Shown: piece by piece, positions 52,928 to 61,905 of the stretch
Layout of the letters: each line of letters opens with the position of its first letter
How positions within the stretch are numbered: the first letter of the stretch is position 1
Assembly (NCBI GenBank): GCA_964477195.1
Contig: CAYZCX010000004.1
Span: forward strand, 18,331 to 82,330
Direction of reading: 5' to 3'
DNA: 64,000 nt
Origin: JALRBM01 sp964477195
GTDB taxonomy: Bacteria > Patescibacteriota > Saccharimonadia > Saccharimonadales > Saccharimonadaceae
Program-made: the position numbers and the translations under genes
Notes under the pieces: generated by a model
The model's database searches: none
What the model saw: only the letters and a program-made list of their open reading frames with translations
Told to the model about the DNA's origin: nothing

Positions 52928-54175
52928 TCAACTAAGTTTAGCAAGCAGTTCTTCTCGTGTCAACAGTGTCATGGAGCCTGTTTTTCGCTCAGTAAATTCG
53001 TACTGATGCGCCTCGAGCAAGCGGTCGCTCACTGTCACTCGATAAGGGATACCCATGAGCTCGGCGTCCGCAAATTTCGCACCAGGACGCTCGTCTCGAT
53101 CATCATACAATACTTCAATACCTTTTGCCGTGAGCTCATCGTAGAGTTCGTCTGCGTGAGCAATAGCCGCCTCTCCACCAATGCGAACTAGGTATACCTT
53201 CATCGGTGCAACACTCTCGGGCCATACCAAGCCTTTGTCATCACTAAAATGCTCAGCCAACACACCAACGAGCCGACTAACACCGATGCCGTAACAACCC
53301 ATAATAATTGATTGCTGCTGGCCGTTTTCATCCACATAGTACACATCGAGAGCATCCGTATACTTACTCTCTAACGGGAAGATATTACCTACTTCAATGG
53401 CCTTTTTCTCTACAAGCCTGCTTTTATCCAGCCCTAGTTTTGCAATATTTTCATCCGTATATACTTCCTCATTAATAGCTAGTTTCCTATCTTCATCGAG
53501 ATATATTGTATCTTCGCCGATATCGCTAAGGGTCTGGAATTCATCGCTGAAACGCTCAGTAAATATTCCGCCATCTGCAGCCGTTCGGTAGGTTATATCG
53601 CCAATGCCGAGGCGTGCATATACGCGGTGATAGGCTTCGGCAACCTCTTCGTATAGCTTCGCATGCTCTTCTTGAGTGCGGGCTAAAGAATACATATCTT
53701 TCATGATAAACTCACGACCACGCAACAGACCGCTCTTAGCACGAAGCTCATTTCGATATTTACTTTGAATTTGATAAACATACAGTGGCAGATCTTTGTA
53801 TGAGTTAATGTAGCTGCTCAGCGCATCGACAATAGGCTCTTCGTGTGTCAGACCCATCCCAAGCTCGGTACCATTAATTAGTTTCGTCTTAAACCAGTTA
53901 TCGACTTTGGCATCATCCCAGCGATCAGTCTTTTCAAAAATATCCTTTGGCTGCAGCGCAGTCATTTGTACTTCCTGTGCTCCAATTGCATTCATCTCTT
54001 CACGAACAATCTGAGCGATTTTATCTAGTACACGCTTTCCAAGAGGCAGATACGCATAAACACCCGCCATTTCCTTGTGAATAAACCCCGCCCTTATGAG
54101 TAGTTGAGCGTTTTTCGCCACTTCATCCGCTGGTGCGGTCTTGCTTGTTTTTGTAAATAATTGTGAAAGTCTCAT
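52928..54175 (-). CDS. proS: Prolyl-tRNA synthetase, short form
   Basis: The 415 residues show class II motif 2 (KYRNELRAKSGLLRGREFIMKDMYS) and motif 3 (MGCYGIGVSRLVGVL) plus an anticodon domain. The INS editing domain (about 180 residues between motifs 2 and 3 in most bacterial ProRS) is missing; only a short linker is left. So misacylated Ala-tRNA-Pro would need another route for clearance. Confidence 0.94.
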   Translation of the reverse strand: MRLSQLFTKTSKTAPADEVAKNAQLLIRAGFIHKEMAGVYAYLPLGKRVLDKIAQIVREEMNAIGAQEVQMTALQPKDIFEKTDRWDDAKVDNWFKTKLINGTELGMGLTHEEPIVDALSSYINSYKDLPLYVYQIQSKYRNELRAKSGLLRGREFIMKDMYSLARTQEEHAKLYEEVAEAYHRVYARLGIGDITYRTAADGGIFTERFSDEFQTLSDIGEDTIYLDEDRKLAINEEVYTDENIAKLGLDKSRLVEKKAIEVGNIFPLESKYTDALDVYYVDENGQQQSIIMGCYGIGVSRLVGVLAEHFSDDKGLVWPESVAPMKVYLVRIGGEAAIAHADELYDELTAKGIEVLYDDRDERPGAKFADAELMGIPYRVTVSDRLLEAHQYEFTERKTGSMTLLTREELLAKLS

Positions 54176-54276
54176 AAATAGCTCCTTAAAATAACAGATA
54201 TAGCATGTTGATAATTACAATAACTACCGGCAAGCCGGCATACGTGGAGCAAAAGTAGGAACGATGGTATTCGTCA

Positions 54277-55041
54277 TTACCCACCCATTATATTCAAAAG
54301 AGAGGGATTAATAAAGAGGAGATAATAAGCAAGCGCGTTTTTCATCATATGAAGCAAGACACCCGCCCAGATACTTCCGGTGATTTCACGAAGAGTACAG
54401 AGCACTAAACTCAAAGCAAATACATCCACACCGACGTTCCATTGACCATGGATAAGCCCGAATAGCAGACTTGTCACGAGGATAGACACCCATGTAGGAA
54501 GGTACTTTCGTAACTTGCCAAACAAGTAGCCACGGAATAGTATCTCCTCGGCCAATGGTGCGATTATCACCAATGTAACAAACGCTAAGATGTATTCATA
54601 ACGATATGAAAGATTGGCAAATCCAGTCTCTTGCGTTTGTGCTGCATCAAAACCCGGGATAAAAGATGTTGCGAGTGTCGTAATGATCGCCGTTACCAAA
54701 AGATACACAATAAACCCGGCCGGCGCGAGTCCTATATCAAGCCAGCTCGGCAAACGACCCACCCCTAATTCTTGCTGGTTTGTCCGTGATTTTCGAATTA
54801 ACCATGGTGCCCCCAGTACGATAACAAGTGTAAAGATATACACGAGTGCTGCAAATATCGTTTGAAGAACCGCAGGGTTAATGAGCTTGAGTGGCACCCC
54901 TATCCCTGAAAGCAACAATGCGATAAGCGTCAATGCAGCTTGTGCGATAGCAAAACCAATGGCTACCCACAGCACCAAACCGACAATTTTTTGCCAAGTA
55001 CGACGCTTCGGTGTTTTGTTATCTGATAAGTTTTCCGACAT
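54277..55041 (-). CDS. CPBP-family intramembrane metalloprotease
   Basis: The 254 residues contain about seven hydrophobic spans. The CAAX/Abi motifs are APLAEEILFRGYLFGKL (EExxxR) and SLLFGLIHGQWN (FxxxH). In bacteria these proteins process or protect against peptides, or support envelope homeostasis. The start overlaps the rseP end by 23 bp. Confidence 0.9.
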   Translation of the reverse strand: MSENLSDNKTPKRRTWQKIVGLVLWVAIGFAIAQAALTLIALLLSGIGVPLKLINPAVLQTIFAALVYIFTLVIVLGAPWLIRKSRTNQQELGVGRLPSWLDIGLAPAGFIVYLLVTAIITTLATSFIPGFDAAQTQETGFANLSYRYEYILAFVTLVIIAPLAEEILFRGYLFGKLRKYLPTWVSILVTSLLFGLIHGQWNVGVDVFALSLVLCTLREITGSIWAGVLLHMMKNALAYYLLFINPSLLNIMGG

Positions 55042-56167
55042 CTGCTATTGTTACCAAAACTACTAACATCATTAATACCATAAAGCCAGTCGCCTGAATA
55101 CTCTCTTCGCGCTCTTTTGTGAGCCTCTTTTTCATAACACGAAAGAGAGTCATGAGGAACCATCGGCCGCCATCGAGTGCTGGAATAGGTAGGACGTTCA
55201 TCACTGCGAGAGTAAGTGAGATGATAGCAGTGAGAAATGCAAGCTGAATAGGTCCGGCTTGCTCTGCCGCAGGGAAAATCGTTCCCAAGATACCGATTGG
55301 TCCAGCGACACTATTACCTACTGTCTGCAAACTCTCACGAGCCTGGTCACGAGTTGTTGCGTCAAAACTTACCTGCAAGGCGATACCTTTCACCAAGTTA
55401 ACTACTAGGTCGCCTAGCCCAGCTAATGTCACACCAGTAAACTGCACCGTGGTTGCCACACCAACAATTGGTGCCGACCAACTGGCTTGAATCTGTTCAC
55501 GTTGCCCTGAACCAACACCTAAATACCCCTGCTCTTTTTGGTTGTCGCCACGAAGCGCCACTGTTGTGCTATTTTCCACCCCTTTGCGTGAATAAATAAT
55601 TTCGACTTGCTGACCTTTTTTTGCCTTGGTCTGGTCGGCGAGAGTTTCGGCTGTCGGCACCGGCTCACCCGCAAACCGGACCACCTTATCACCTACCTTT
55701 AGCCCTGATTTTTCCGCCGGAGAATCTTTTGCGACATAGGTAATTTCAACCGGTTGTTTAGTAATCGTGGTGTCACCAGGAATTGAGAATTGATCAGGCA
55801 ATATCTTTGGGAGCCCCACCCATGCCAAAACGGTCAAGATTCCGGCAGCGACAAACCAGTTTATTGCAACTCCCGCAAGCAAGATCTTGGTCTTCTGCCA
55901 ATACGAGGCGGCACCGTAATCACCTTTTTTGTTGGCCGCATCATGTTCCCCTTTGAGTTTTACAAAACCACCGAGGGGCAACCAGTTAAGGCTGAAAAGA
56001 ACACCGTTTTTTAGTTTTTTTGCCATCGCTCTAGGAGGAAAACCGATACCGAATTCTTCTACTTCCACGCCATTCCGCCTCGCAGCAATAGCATGCCCCA
56101 ACTCGTGCACTACCACTAAAAATACCAAAATTAACAGCCCTAAAATAATACCGAACGCCAGTTCCAT
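55019..56167 (-). CDS. rseP: Site-2 protease RseP (M50)
   Basis: The 382 residues have the intramembrane zinc motif HELGH near residue 21-25, one PDZ domain (about 150-210, AKDSPAEKSGLKVGDKVV), and the second catalytic motif NVLPIPALDGGRW near 330. RseP cuts transmembrane anti-sigma factors and signal-peptide remnants. It follows uppS with no gap, as in many bacteria (uppS-rseP-proS). Confidence 0.95.
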   Translation of the reverse strand: MELAFGIILGLLILVFLVVVHELGHAIAARRNGVEVEEFGIGFPPRAMAKKLKNGVLFSLNWLPLGGFVKLKGEHDAANKKGDYGAASYWQKTKILLAGVAINWFVAAGILTVLAWVGLPKILPDQFSIPGDTTITKQPVEITYVAKDSPAEKSGLKVGDKVVRFAGEPVPTAETLADQTKAKKGQQVEIIYSRKGVENSTTVALRGDNQKEQGYLGVGSGQREQIQASWSAPIVGVATTVQFTGVTLAGLGDLVVNLVKGIALQVSFDATTRDQARESLQTVGNSVAGPIGILGTIFPAAEQAGPIQLAFLTAIISLTLAVMNVLPIPALDGGRWFLMTLFRVMKKRLTKEREESIQATGFMVLMMLVVLVTIADVGKLIR

Positions 56168-56857
56168 CTATCCTCCAAATCGTCGGTTACGTCGTGAATA
56201 TTCTTCCAGTATAGCGGTTACGTCTTCTTTTGTCATCTCGGGCCACAATTTTTCCAAGAACATAAGCTCACTGTAATACGCTCTCCACAACATGAAATTA
56301 CTGATGCGTCGTTCACCACCCGTGCGAACGATGAGGTCAACTGGCGGTACTTCAGGGCAGTAAATATTTTGCCCTATAAGCTCCGGAGTTATCTCACTGG
56401 CGGAAATTCCTTTTTGAATAATTTTTTTACACGCATCGGCAATCTCCTGATGGCCGCCGTAGTTAAAGCATAGGACAAAAGTCCCGCGGGTGTTGTCCTT
56501 CGTCATTTCTTCGGCTTTGCGAAGAGCTTTTATGATGGCTGGAGACAATCCATCATCGATACCGGCAGTGACAAAACGAATATTGTTATCTTGGAAAATA
56601 CCTATATCAGTTGTGAGCATACGAAGCATCAACTTCATAATATTACCGATTTCGTCCTGGCCGCGTTTCCAGTTCTCAGTACTAAAAGTATAGGCAGAAA
56701 CATATTCCACCCCCTGATCAAATGTCTCTATGACCACTTCTTTGATCGAGTTATACCCCGCTAAGTGGCCTTCGTATACTGGAATCCCATGATTTTTTGC
56801 CCAACGGCGATTGCCATCAATGATATATCCAATATGCCGTGGTACAGTTTCTGACAT
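56168..56857 (-). CDS. uppS: Isoprenyl (undecaprenyl) diphosphate synthase
   Basis: A 229-residue cis-prenyltransferase: HIGYIIDGNRRWAKNHG at about 7-23 (catalytic Asp), FSTENWKRG near 78, FNYGGHQEIADA, and the C-terminal VDLIVRTGGERRISNFMLW. It makes the C55 lipid carrier for peptidoglycan. The start overlaps the frr stop by one base. Confidence 0.96.
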   Translation of the reverse strand: MSETVPRHIGYIIDGNRRWAKNHGIPVYEGHLAGYNSIKEVVIETFDQGVEYVSAYTFSTENWKRGQDEIGNIMKLMLRMLTTDIGIFQDNNIRFVTAGIDDGLSPAIIKALRKAEEMTKDNTRGTFVLCFNYGGHQEIADACKKIIQKGISASEITPELIGQNIYCPEVPPVDLIVRTGGERRISNFMLWRAYYSELMFLEKLWPEMTKEDVTAILEEYSRRNRRFGG

Positions 56858-57411
56858 TAGATTGTAAGGATATCCTTTTCCTTAGCCTTAAAAGCTTCGT
56901 CAATTTTTGTTTGGAAGCTTACCATTAACGCATCGACATCTTTTTCGATACGTTTCACGTCGTCTTCAGAAAGTTCTTTGTCGTCTTTTTTGCGCTTGGC
57001 ATCTTTGAGTGCATCTTGGCGGACACCACGAAGCGCGATACGAGCCTCCTCAACTTTTTCACCCGTTTGCTTCACGAGTAATTTACGACGCTCCTCGGTC
57101 AGGGCCGGTACAGGTATGCGCACCAGACGACCATCATCGCTAGGATTAAAACCAAGTGTCTGATCGGCACGAATTGCAGACGAGATGGCAGCTATATTGC
57201 CCGGGTCAAATGGAGTCACGAGCAACATCTGCGCCTCGGGTGCGGTAATATTTGCGACTTGATTGAGAGGCATTGCCGTTCCGTAGACCTCTACCTTTAC
57301 TCCCTCTAACATACCGGGGTGCGCCCGACCAGTGCGGACTTTCTTTAGTTCGTCTTCAAAGTGCGAAAGCGCATTGGTCATTTTTCCTTCATAAACAGCT
57401 GTATCAAACAT
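56857..57411 (-). CDS. frr: Ribosome recycling factor
   Basis: The 184 residues match RRF (YEGKMTNALSHFEDELKKVRTGRAHPGMLEGVKVEVYGT; VRIPVPALTEERRKLLVKQTGEKVEEARIALR). With EF-G it splits post-termination ribosomes. -10 TAGAAT (57418-57423) ends 6 nt before the ATG, and TG upstream makes it extended, so the transcript for frr-uppS-rseP is likely leaderless. Confidence 0.96.
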   Translation of the reverse strand: MFDTAVYEGKMTNALSHFEDELKKVRTGRAHPGMLEGVKVEVYGTAMPLNQVANITAPEAQMLLVTPFDPGNIAAISSAIRADQTLGFNPSDDGRLVRIPVPALTEERRKLLVKQTGEKVEEARIALRGVRQDALKDAKRKKDDKELSEDDVKRIEKDVDALMVSFQTKIDEAFKAKEKDILTI

Positions 57412-57442
57412 ACCTATATTCTACCACACAAGAAGAGCGCAG

Positions 57443-57471
57443 TTGCTCTTCACCTTCTCTCCAGTTACAAT
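57443..57471 (+). promoter_or_regulatory. Promoter of the 57.5-kb cassette gene
   Basis: -35 TTGCTC (57443-57448), 17-bp spacer, -10 TACAAT (57466-57471), then about 42 nt to the ATG. Confidence 0.6.
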
Positions 57472-57513
57472 TCCAAAAGGTTACCCTCGCGCGAACTAAA
57501 AGAGAGGCTCGTC

Positions 57514-57923
57514 ATGGTTGGTGATGACGTTGTGATCTGGGATTACATCGACTCGTGGCTCGGCAAAGTCATTTCGTACAAGGCAGATCCTGGCGATGAA
57601 GGTTTCGAGGTGAAAGAAGCGGTCACAGTACGTCTTCGTGAAGTGTTGCGCGAAGTGTGCGAGGAGTCATCCATCTTTCCGCATATTTCACCGGACGGCG
57701 ACCACGGCATCACGGCCGTATGGCACGCAAGGAAGTACTCGCTGCAGATCAGCGTCTGGAATGATCTGGAAATTTGGGTTTTTGTCCAAAGTCCGAAAAT
57801 CCCTGGGCGAGCGTACCGATTGGATACCGAAGGAAGTGGGGCGTCAAAGAGCACCTGAAAGCATTGTCGACTCACGTCAATCAAATCAACCCGCGATGGC
57901 GCGAACTCGCCTCTGCTATCTGA
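57514..57923 (+). CDS. Unknown cassette-type protein with a C-terminal frameshift
   Basis: The uninterrupted frame gives 114 residues ending GSGASKST at 57858. Adding one base near 57832-57836 (GGAAG) instead yields DTEGKWGVKEHLKALST and a natural end RWRELASAI at 57923, just before the terminator. The extended product, about 136 residues, is the likely original. It is soluble with a helical C-terminus and no known motif. Confidence 0.6.
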
Positions 57924-57933
57924 TGGTAACCAA

Positions 57934-57962
57934 AAAGGCCAACCTGTTTCGGGTTGGCCTTT
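57934..57962. terminator. Bidirectional terminator between the cassette and tsf
   Basis: An 11-bp perfect stem (57934-57944 with 57952-57962) flanked by A and T runs. Confidence 0.9.
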
Positions 57963-57981
57963 GTTACATTGCATCAAGATT

Positions 57982-58578
57982 TTATTCGTTGACGCCGAGT
58001 TCGATTCGCTTAAACTGACGAATGACGATATTCTCACCGAGTTTTGCAATATTTTCTTTGATATATTGCTCAACTGTCTTGCCGTCTTCAAGAATAAACG
58101 CCTGGCTCATAAGCACTTTTTCGGCAAAATGCTTTTTCACCTGGCCTTCGACAATCTTTGCTGCGATCTCGGCAGATTTACCCTCGCCAGCAACACGGTC
58201 TGTCGCTTCTTTTTTGACTCGCTCCATTTCCGCTGCTGGAATGTCAGCTTCAGAAACATACTGAGGATTCATCGCTGCAACCTGCATAGCAATTTCGTGA
58301 GCAATCTTTTTGAAGTCGTCGAGACGAGCCACAAAATCAGTCTCACAGTTTACTTCGACAACAACACCGATTCGGCCACCGTGCACATAACTGTCGATGA
58401 TACCTTCGCGGGTTTCACGATCGCCCTTTTTCTCGGCTTTTGTCAGGCCTTTTTTGCGCATTGCTTCAAGCGCCTTATCAAAATTACCGTCTGACTCTAC
58501 GAGTGCAGCCTTGGCGTCAGTCAGACCAACCCCTGTAAGTTCTTTTAATTTACGAATATCTTCAATTGAAACGCTCAT
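57982..58578 (-). CDS. tsf: Elongation factor Ts
   Basis: The 198 residues have the N-terminal UBA-like domain (IRKLKELTGVGLTDAKAALVESDGN) and the core with ETDFVAR; it is shorter than E. coli EF-Ts (283 aa), with a reduced core. It exchanges GDP on EF-Tu. The ATG directly follows the rpsB stop (TAGATG), so the two are translationally coupled. Confidence 0.95.
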   Translation of the reverse strand: MSVSIEDIRKLKELTGVGLTDAKAALVESDGNFDKALEAMRKKGLTKAEKKGDRETREGIIDSYVHGGRIGVVVEVNCETDFVARLDDFKKIAHEIAMQVAAMNPQYVSEADIPAAEMERVKKEATDRVAGEGKSAEIAAKIVEGQVKKHFAEKVLMSQAFILEDGKTVEQYIKENIAKLGENIVIRQFKRIELGVNE

Positions 58579-59286
58579 CTACTTCTCCTCTTTTTTCACC
58601 GATCCGGCACCCTCAGCAACTGCCGCACCGAAGTATTCGAGCAGGAGTTGAAGGCCCTTGATTGCATCATCGTTTGCTGGAATAACATAATCAACGACAT
58701 CAGGATCGGCATTCGTATCAACAACACCAACAACAGGAATACCGATTTTCTTTGCTTCACGAACTGCATTCGCATCTGCAATGACATCGAGAACAATCAC
58801 CAAACCTGGCTTGCCATTAAGGTCTTTGATGCCACCATATTTCATGTTAAGTTCGTCGATTTCTTCCTGAAAACGCTGTACTTCAAGCTTGTTGTAGCGC
58901 TTTTCGAGGTCACCACTGACCATACGACGCTCAAGATCTTTGAGCTTTTTGATCTGAGCTGTGACAGTTGCGACGTTAGTGAGCATACCGCCGATCCAAC
59001 GCTCGGTGACAAATGGCTGACCAGTTTGTTCGGCCACTTGCTTTACGATATCCTTTGCCTGCTTTTTTGTCCCAACAAATAGTACTTGCTTGCCACTCGC
59101 AGCCACCTTGGTGATAACTGGAAGTGCTACCTCAAGACCTTCAACCGTCTTGGTAAGATCAATGATGTGGCTGTCTTGGCGCTTACTATGAATGTATTTC
59201 GCCATCTTAGGATGCCAACGGCTTGTTTTGTGTCCAAAATGGACACCGGCTTCAAGCAACGCCTTAATATCGACAGATACTGCCAT
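58579..59286 (-). CDS. rpsB: Ribosomal protein uS2
   Basis: The 235 residues match S2: LLEAGVHFGHKTSRWHPKM, PFVTERWIGGMLTNVATV, and the terminal VDTNADPDVVDYVIPANDDA. The start at 59286 has GGAG about 9 nt upstream. rpsB and tsf form the classic pair. A roughly 100-nt leader (59287-59390) with an extended -10 TGGTACAAT at its head could host S2 autoregulation. Confidence 0.97.
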   Translation of the reverse strand: MAVSVDIKALLEAGVHFGHKTSRWHPKMAKYIHSKRQDSHIIDLTKTVEGLEVALPVITKVAASGKQVLFVGTKKQAKDIVKQVAEQTGQPFVTERWIGGMLTNVATVTAQIKKLKDLERRMVSGDLEKRYNKLEVQRFQEEIDELNMKYGGIKDLNGKPGLVIVLDVIADANAVREAKKIGIPVVGVVDTNADPDVVDYVIPANDDAIKGLQLLLEYFGAAVAEGAGSVKKEEK

Positions 59287-59409
59287 TATTTTTAACTCCT
59301 TGTTCCTCACTCTCCGGCCCTGATATTCAGAAGCATGCCCCGGAAAGTTGTGTCATTAAAATTTGTTACCTGTTAATTGTACCATTTTCAGTAGTGTTCG
59401 TCTAGATGT

Positions 59410-59439
59410 TTGACAGCTTCTATTGCCATAAGACATACT
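59410..59439 (+). promoter_or_regulatory. Promoter of vWA-array gene A
   Basis: -35 TTGACA (59410-59415), 18-bp spacer, -10 CATACT (59434-59439), 54 nt before the ATG at 59494. Confidence 0.65.
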
Positions 59440-59493
59440 CGACCATGGTCACGCCGTGGCTACTTCTACGAAGAGACGGAGATTCTTAGTCTG

Positions 59494-59958
59494 ATGATTT
59501 TCATTGCAAGTGTGATTTTCGTCGATAGCCGTAATCCGATGGGACCTCGTCACCACGAGGTTGCCGAAATGTTCACTACGCTCGAGAGTCAACTCTCAGA
59601 AACAGAGGTAACCTCTATCGCCGAAAGAACTACTGCGTCTATCCTCGATAGTTTTACCGACGCCCAAGCCCACCTGACAGACCGTCAGGGTTGCGGGACA
59701 ATAGTCATCTGCGTCACCAACGGAGAGCGTGACGCGAGTCTCCAGATGCTCATCGAGCAGCGGCTGACGCTTCTGCCCCGTCATACATTGTTCATCTTCG
59801 CAACAATGGGGACAGACGCTTCGACTGAAGCCTGGTTCGAGCATTTGATCAACGACCACCCGTATCATGGCAAAACGTTCGCCGTGATGCGCGACTACAT
59901 CAACGAAGGCGTCGACGACGAATTCGTCCGATGCCTCAACTTGCTTAATCGACGCTAG
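59494..59958 (+). CDS. vWA-like small protein A
   Basis: A 154-residue single-domain protein: strand 1 VIFVDSRNPMG (D at the place of a MIDAS Asp), helix, strand TIVICVTNGERDASLQ, strand TLFIFATMGTD, and the C-terminal signature AWFEHLINDHPYHGKTFAVMR shared with gene B. The alternating pattern fits a von Willebrand factor A (Rossmann-like) fold with a degenerate metal site. No signal peptide. The ATG at 59494 is preferred; a TTG at 59410 is the -35 box. Confidence 0.6.
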   Translation: MIFIASVIFVDSRNPMGPRHHEVAEMFTTLESQLSETEVTSIAERTTASILDSFTDAQAHLTDRQGCGTIVICVTNGERDASLQMLIEQRLTLLPRHTLFIFATMGTDASTEAWFEHLINDHPYHGKTFAVMRDYINEGVDDEFVRCLNLLNRR

Positions 59959-59986
59959 ATCGCAGCCACCTCGTAGAAAGTTCCTT

Positions 59987-60025
59987 CCCGGACAGCTCAC
60001 TCCATCCAAGAGTGAGCTGTCCGGG
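59987..60025 (+). terminator. Terminator of vWA-like gene A
   Basis: A 16-bp perfect stem (59987-60002 with 60010-60025) closed by a 7-nt loop and followed by GCTTTTC. Confidence 0.9.
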
Positions 60026-60066
60026 GCTTTTCTTGCATGATATATTACTCCCATTATCTATAAGCA

Positions 60067-60095
60067 TTGACAGAAAAGCTCATCTGGGAAATACT
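60067..60095 (+). promoter_or_regulatory. Promoter of vWA-like genes B and C
   Basis: -35 TTGACA (60067-60072), 17-bp spacer, -10 AATACT (60090-60095), with a leader of about 45 nt to the ATG at 60148. Confidence 0.75.
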
Positions 60096-60147
60096 TGGCA
60101 GCGGTCACTGCGACCGGTCCACTTCATCAACAAGATAAGGATCTAGG

Positions 60148-60600
60148 ATGAAGAACATTGAAGGATTGATCCTCATGGATAGGCCAGGCTACTTGGCCGG
60201 AGGTGTCGCCATTCTCGAGGACCTTGAACGCCTCATGAGGGAAGCCGAGATTACTTTCGCGCTTGAGAGGCCCGCTTCGATCCCTGAAGCGCTCACCTAC
60301 ATCAGGCCGCCCGAACGCAACGGAGCCACTCGTGTGGTTTTCGGTGTTACTAACGGTGAATACGGCGGTTCTGCCGAGCAAGCTTTGGTAGAACAAATGC
60401 TCAGCACCCTGCCACACGGTGTCCTCTTCATTTTCGTCACCGTTGGAATCGATAGTAACGAGTCGGTTCAAGCCTGGTTCGAGCATTTGATCAAGGACCA
60501 TCCTGCGTATGGCCGAACATTCGCCGTGATGCGTGAATACGCGCAGGAGAGCTTCAAAGACGAATTCACCAAGTGCATGGAGCTGCTCATCGGAAGCTGA
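60148..60600 (+). CDS. vWA-like small protein B
   Basis: A 150-residue paralogue of protein A: LILMDRPGYL, then ATRVVFGVTNGEYGGSAEQALVEQML, then FIFVTVGIDSN, AWFEHLIKDHP, YGRTFAVMREY. Proteins A and B agree closely over the last 50 residues. A canonical DxSxS is absent (MDRPG). AAGGA lies 10 nt before the ATG. Role unknown; possibly a protein-binding scaffold, as vWA domains often are. Confidence 0.65.
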   Translation: MKNIEGLILMDRPGYLAGGVAILEDLERLMREAEITFALERPASIPEALTYIRPPERNGATRVVFGVTNGEYGGSAEQALVEQMLSTLPHGVLFIFVTVGIDSNESVQAWFEHLIKDHPAYGRTFAVMREYAQESFKDEFTKCMELLIGS

Positions 60601-60643
60601 AGTAACGGTGATCCTAAATCTACCAAAACAACGTTAGGAAGTC

Positions 60644-61135
60644 ATGAGTCACCCTGTATATGGCATCATCCTCACCGATACGAGTGAGTCCATGAGGGAG
60701 GTTCGACAGAACGGCCAGCTTCATGTTGCCACCCTTGCGCTCGAAGAAGTCTTGGGTGATATCACCACGAGTTACGCTTCGTTCCCCACTCGATCTCTGT
60801 CGCAAGCAGTAGATTGGTCGAAGAGTGTGGAGGTATTCCCTACCGTCAGCACCGACGCCAAGGTGGTTGCATGCATCAGCAATGGCCACTGTGAAGATGC
60901 AACGAGCTTCCTCTATATCGAACAGGTGCTGCAAATGCTACCTGAGCATGTGTTCGTTGTTCTCATTCCCGTAGGGGATCTGGAAGAACGTGCCGCCGGC
61001 TGGTTTGATCTCTGGGCACAACGTCGTGAGATGCTCGGCGGAAGGTTCGATGTGATCCGACCCGGTGAAGACATTCGTGAAGCACTCGGGCGTCATGCCC
61101 AACCCTTTGCGGAACGCGCCGCAGGCGGAGCATAA
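60644..61135 (+). CDS. vWA-like small protein C, with a DxSxS motif
   Basis: A 163-residue protein opening YGIILTDTSESMREV: DTSES matches the MIDAS DxSxS motif of vWA domains. The later strand VVACISNGHCED and helix follow the array pattern. Residues about 75-85 (VDWSKSVEVFPTVSTD) may supply the MIDAS Thr/Asp. It is co-transcribed with B (43 nt apart). AGGA lies 4 nt before the ATG. Confidence 0.65.
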   Translation: MSHPVYGIILTDTSESMREVRQNGQLHVATLALEEVLGDITTSYASFPTRSLSQAVDWSKSVEVFPTVSTDAKVVACISNGHCEDATSFLYIEQVLQMLPEHVFVVLIPVGDLEERAAGWFDLWAQRREMLGGRFDVIRPGEDIREALGRHAQPFAERAAGGA

Positions 61136-61140
61136 CAAGT

Positions 61141-61176
61141 CCTACTGGCTACTCACGTGCTTGAGTAGCCAGTAGG
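61141..61176 (+). terminator. Terminator of vWA-like genes B-C
   Basis: A 15-bp perfect stem (61141-61155 with 61162-61176) with a CAGTTTTTT tail. Confidence 0.95.
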
Positions 61177-61200
61177 CAGTTTTTTATGTGACCAACTTGT

Positions 61201-61229
61201 TTGCCGAAAAATCAAACTCATAGTATTAT
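61201..61229 (+). promoter_or_regulatory. Promoter of vWA-like gene D
   Basis: -35 TTGCCG (61201-61206), 17-bp spacer, -10 TATTAT (61224-61229). Confidence 0.7.
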
Positions 61230-61286
61230 TTACATGTTGTCGCACCCGTGACAATGGAACGGACACGCTCCTCCGGGAGCACTAAG

Positions 61287-61895
61287 GTGTATCTTAACGT
61301 GACAAAAAAGCTATTTCACGCCGCCATGGTTATCAGTGGTGGCAGGAGTTACGCCCAAGAACTGCGTGGCGGACTGCTCCAAGGGATTTTTGGCCAAGTT
61401 GCCACCATTTTGCCAACTTACGCGCAAAATGAACTCGTCCCTTTGTTGACCGCCCATGAAACAACCCCGTCCTTGACCTGGTTTGATCCTACAGCCCAAC
61501 CTCGACTGGAACGGCTCATGGACATCTCTCCTGGAGACGTTTCGCTGACACCTGCCATCGAAACAGCGCTCAGCGCGCTCCCTGCGGACGAACCTGCGCT
61601 CATTACAGTCATCAGTAACTTCCTCATCACCGATCCTGCGGAGCTTGTCAATTTCGTGGACCGGATGGCCAACCGCTATCCGCTTGCCTTCCTGAAGCTG
61701 ATCTTTGCCACCAGTGGAGCCCACGGCAATAACTCCCTTCCCTACCTCCTTGAGGAACGGCATCAGGGCAGTTACAGCACCGTAGATGCAATCTTCGCTA
61801 CTCATTTTCTGGGTCAACCCGGCGAATCCGTCAGTGAATGCTTCGGCCGAAAACTGGACGTGCTCGCACAACTCCTGATGAGTCACTCGCGTTAA
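61287..61895 (+). CDS. vWA-like small protein D
   Basis: From GTG at 61287 (GGGAG 7 nt upstream) the product is about 202 residues; a GTG at 61248 would add 13. It carries VISGGRSYAQEL in the place of strand 1, a long insert with two helices, then ALITVISNFLITDPAELV and a terminal helical part. It is the longest member and more distant from A-C. It has its own promoter and terminator. Confidence 0.5.
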   Translation: MYLNVTKKLFHAAMVISGGRSYAQELRGGLLQGIFGQVATILPTYAQNELVPLLTAHETTPSLTWFDPTAQPRLERLMDISPGDVSLTPAIETALSALPADEPALITVISNFLITDPAELVNFVDRMANRYPLAFLKLIFATSGAHGNNSLPYLLEERHQGSYSTVDAIFATHFLGQPGESVSECFGRKLDVLAQLLMSHSR

Positions 61896-61905
61896 GTCCC
61901 GCTCC

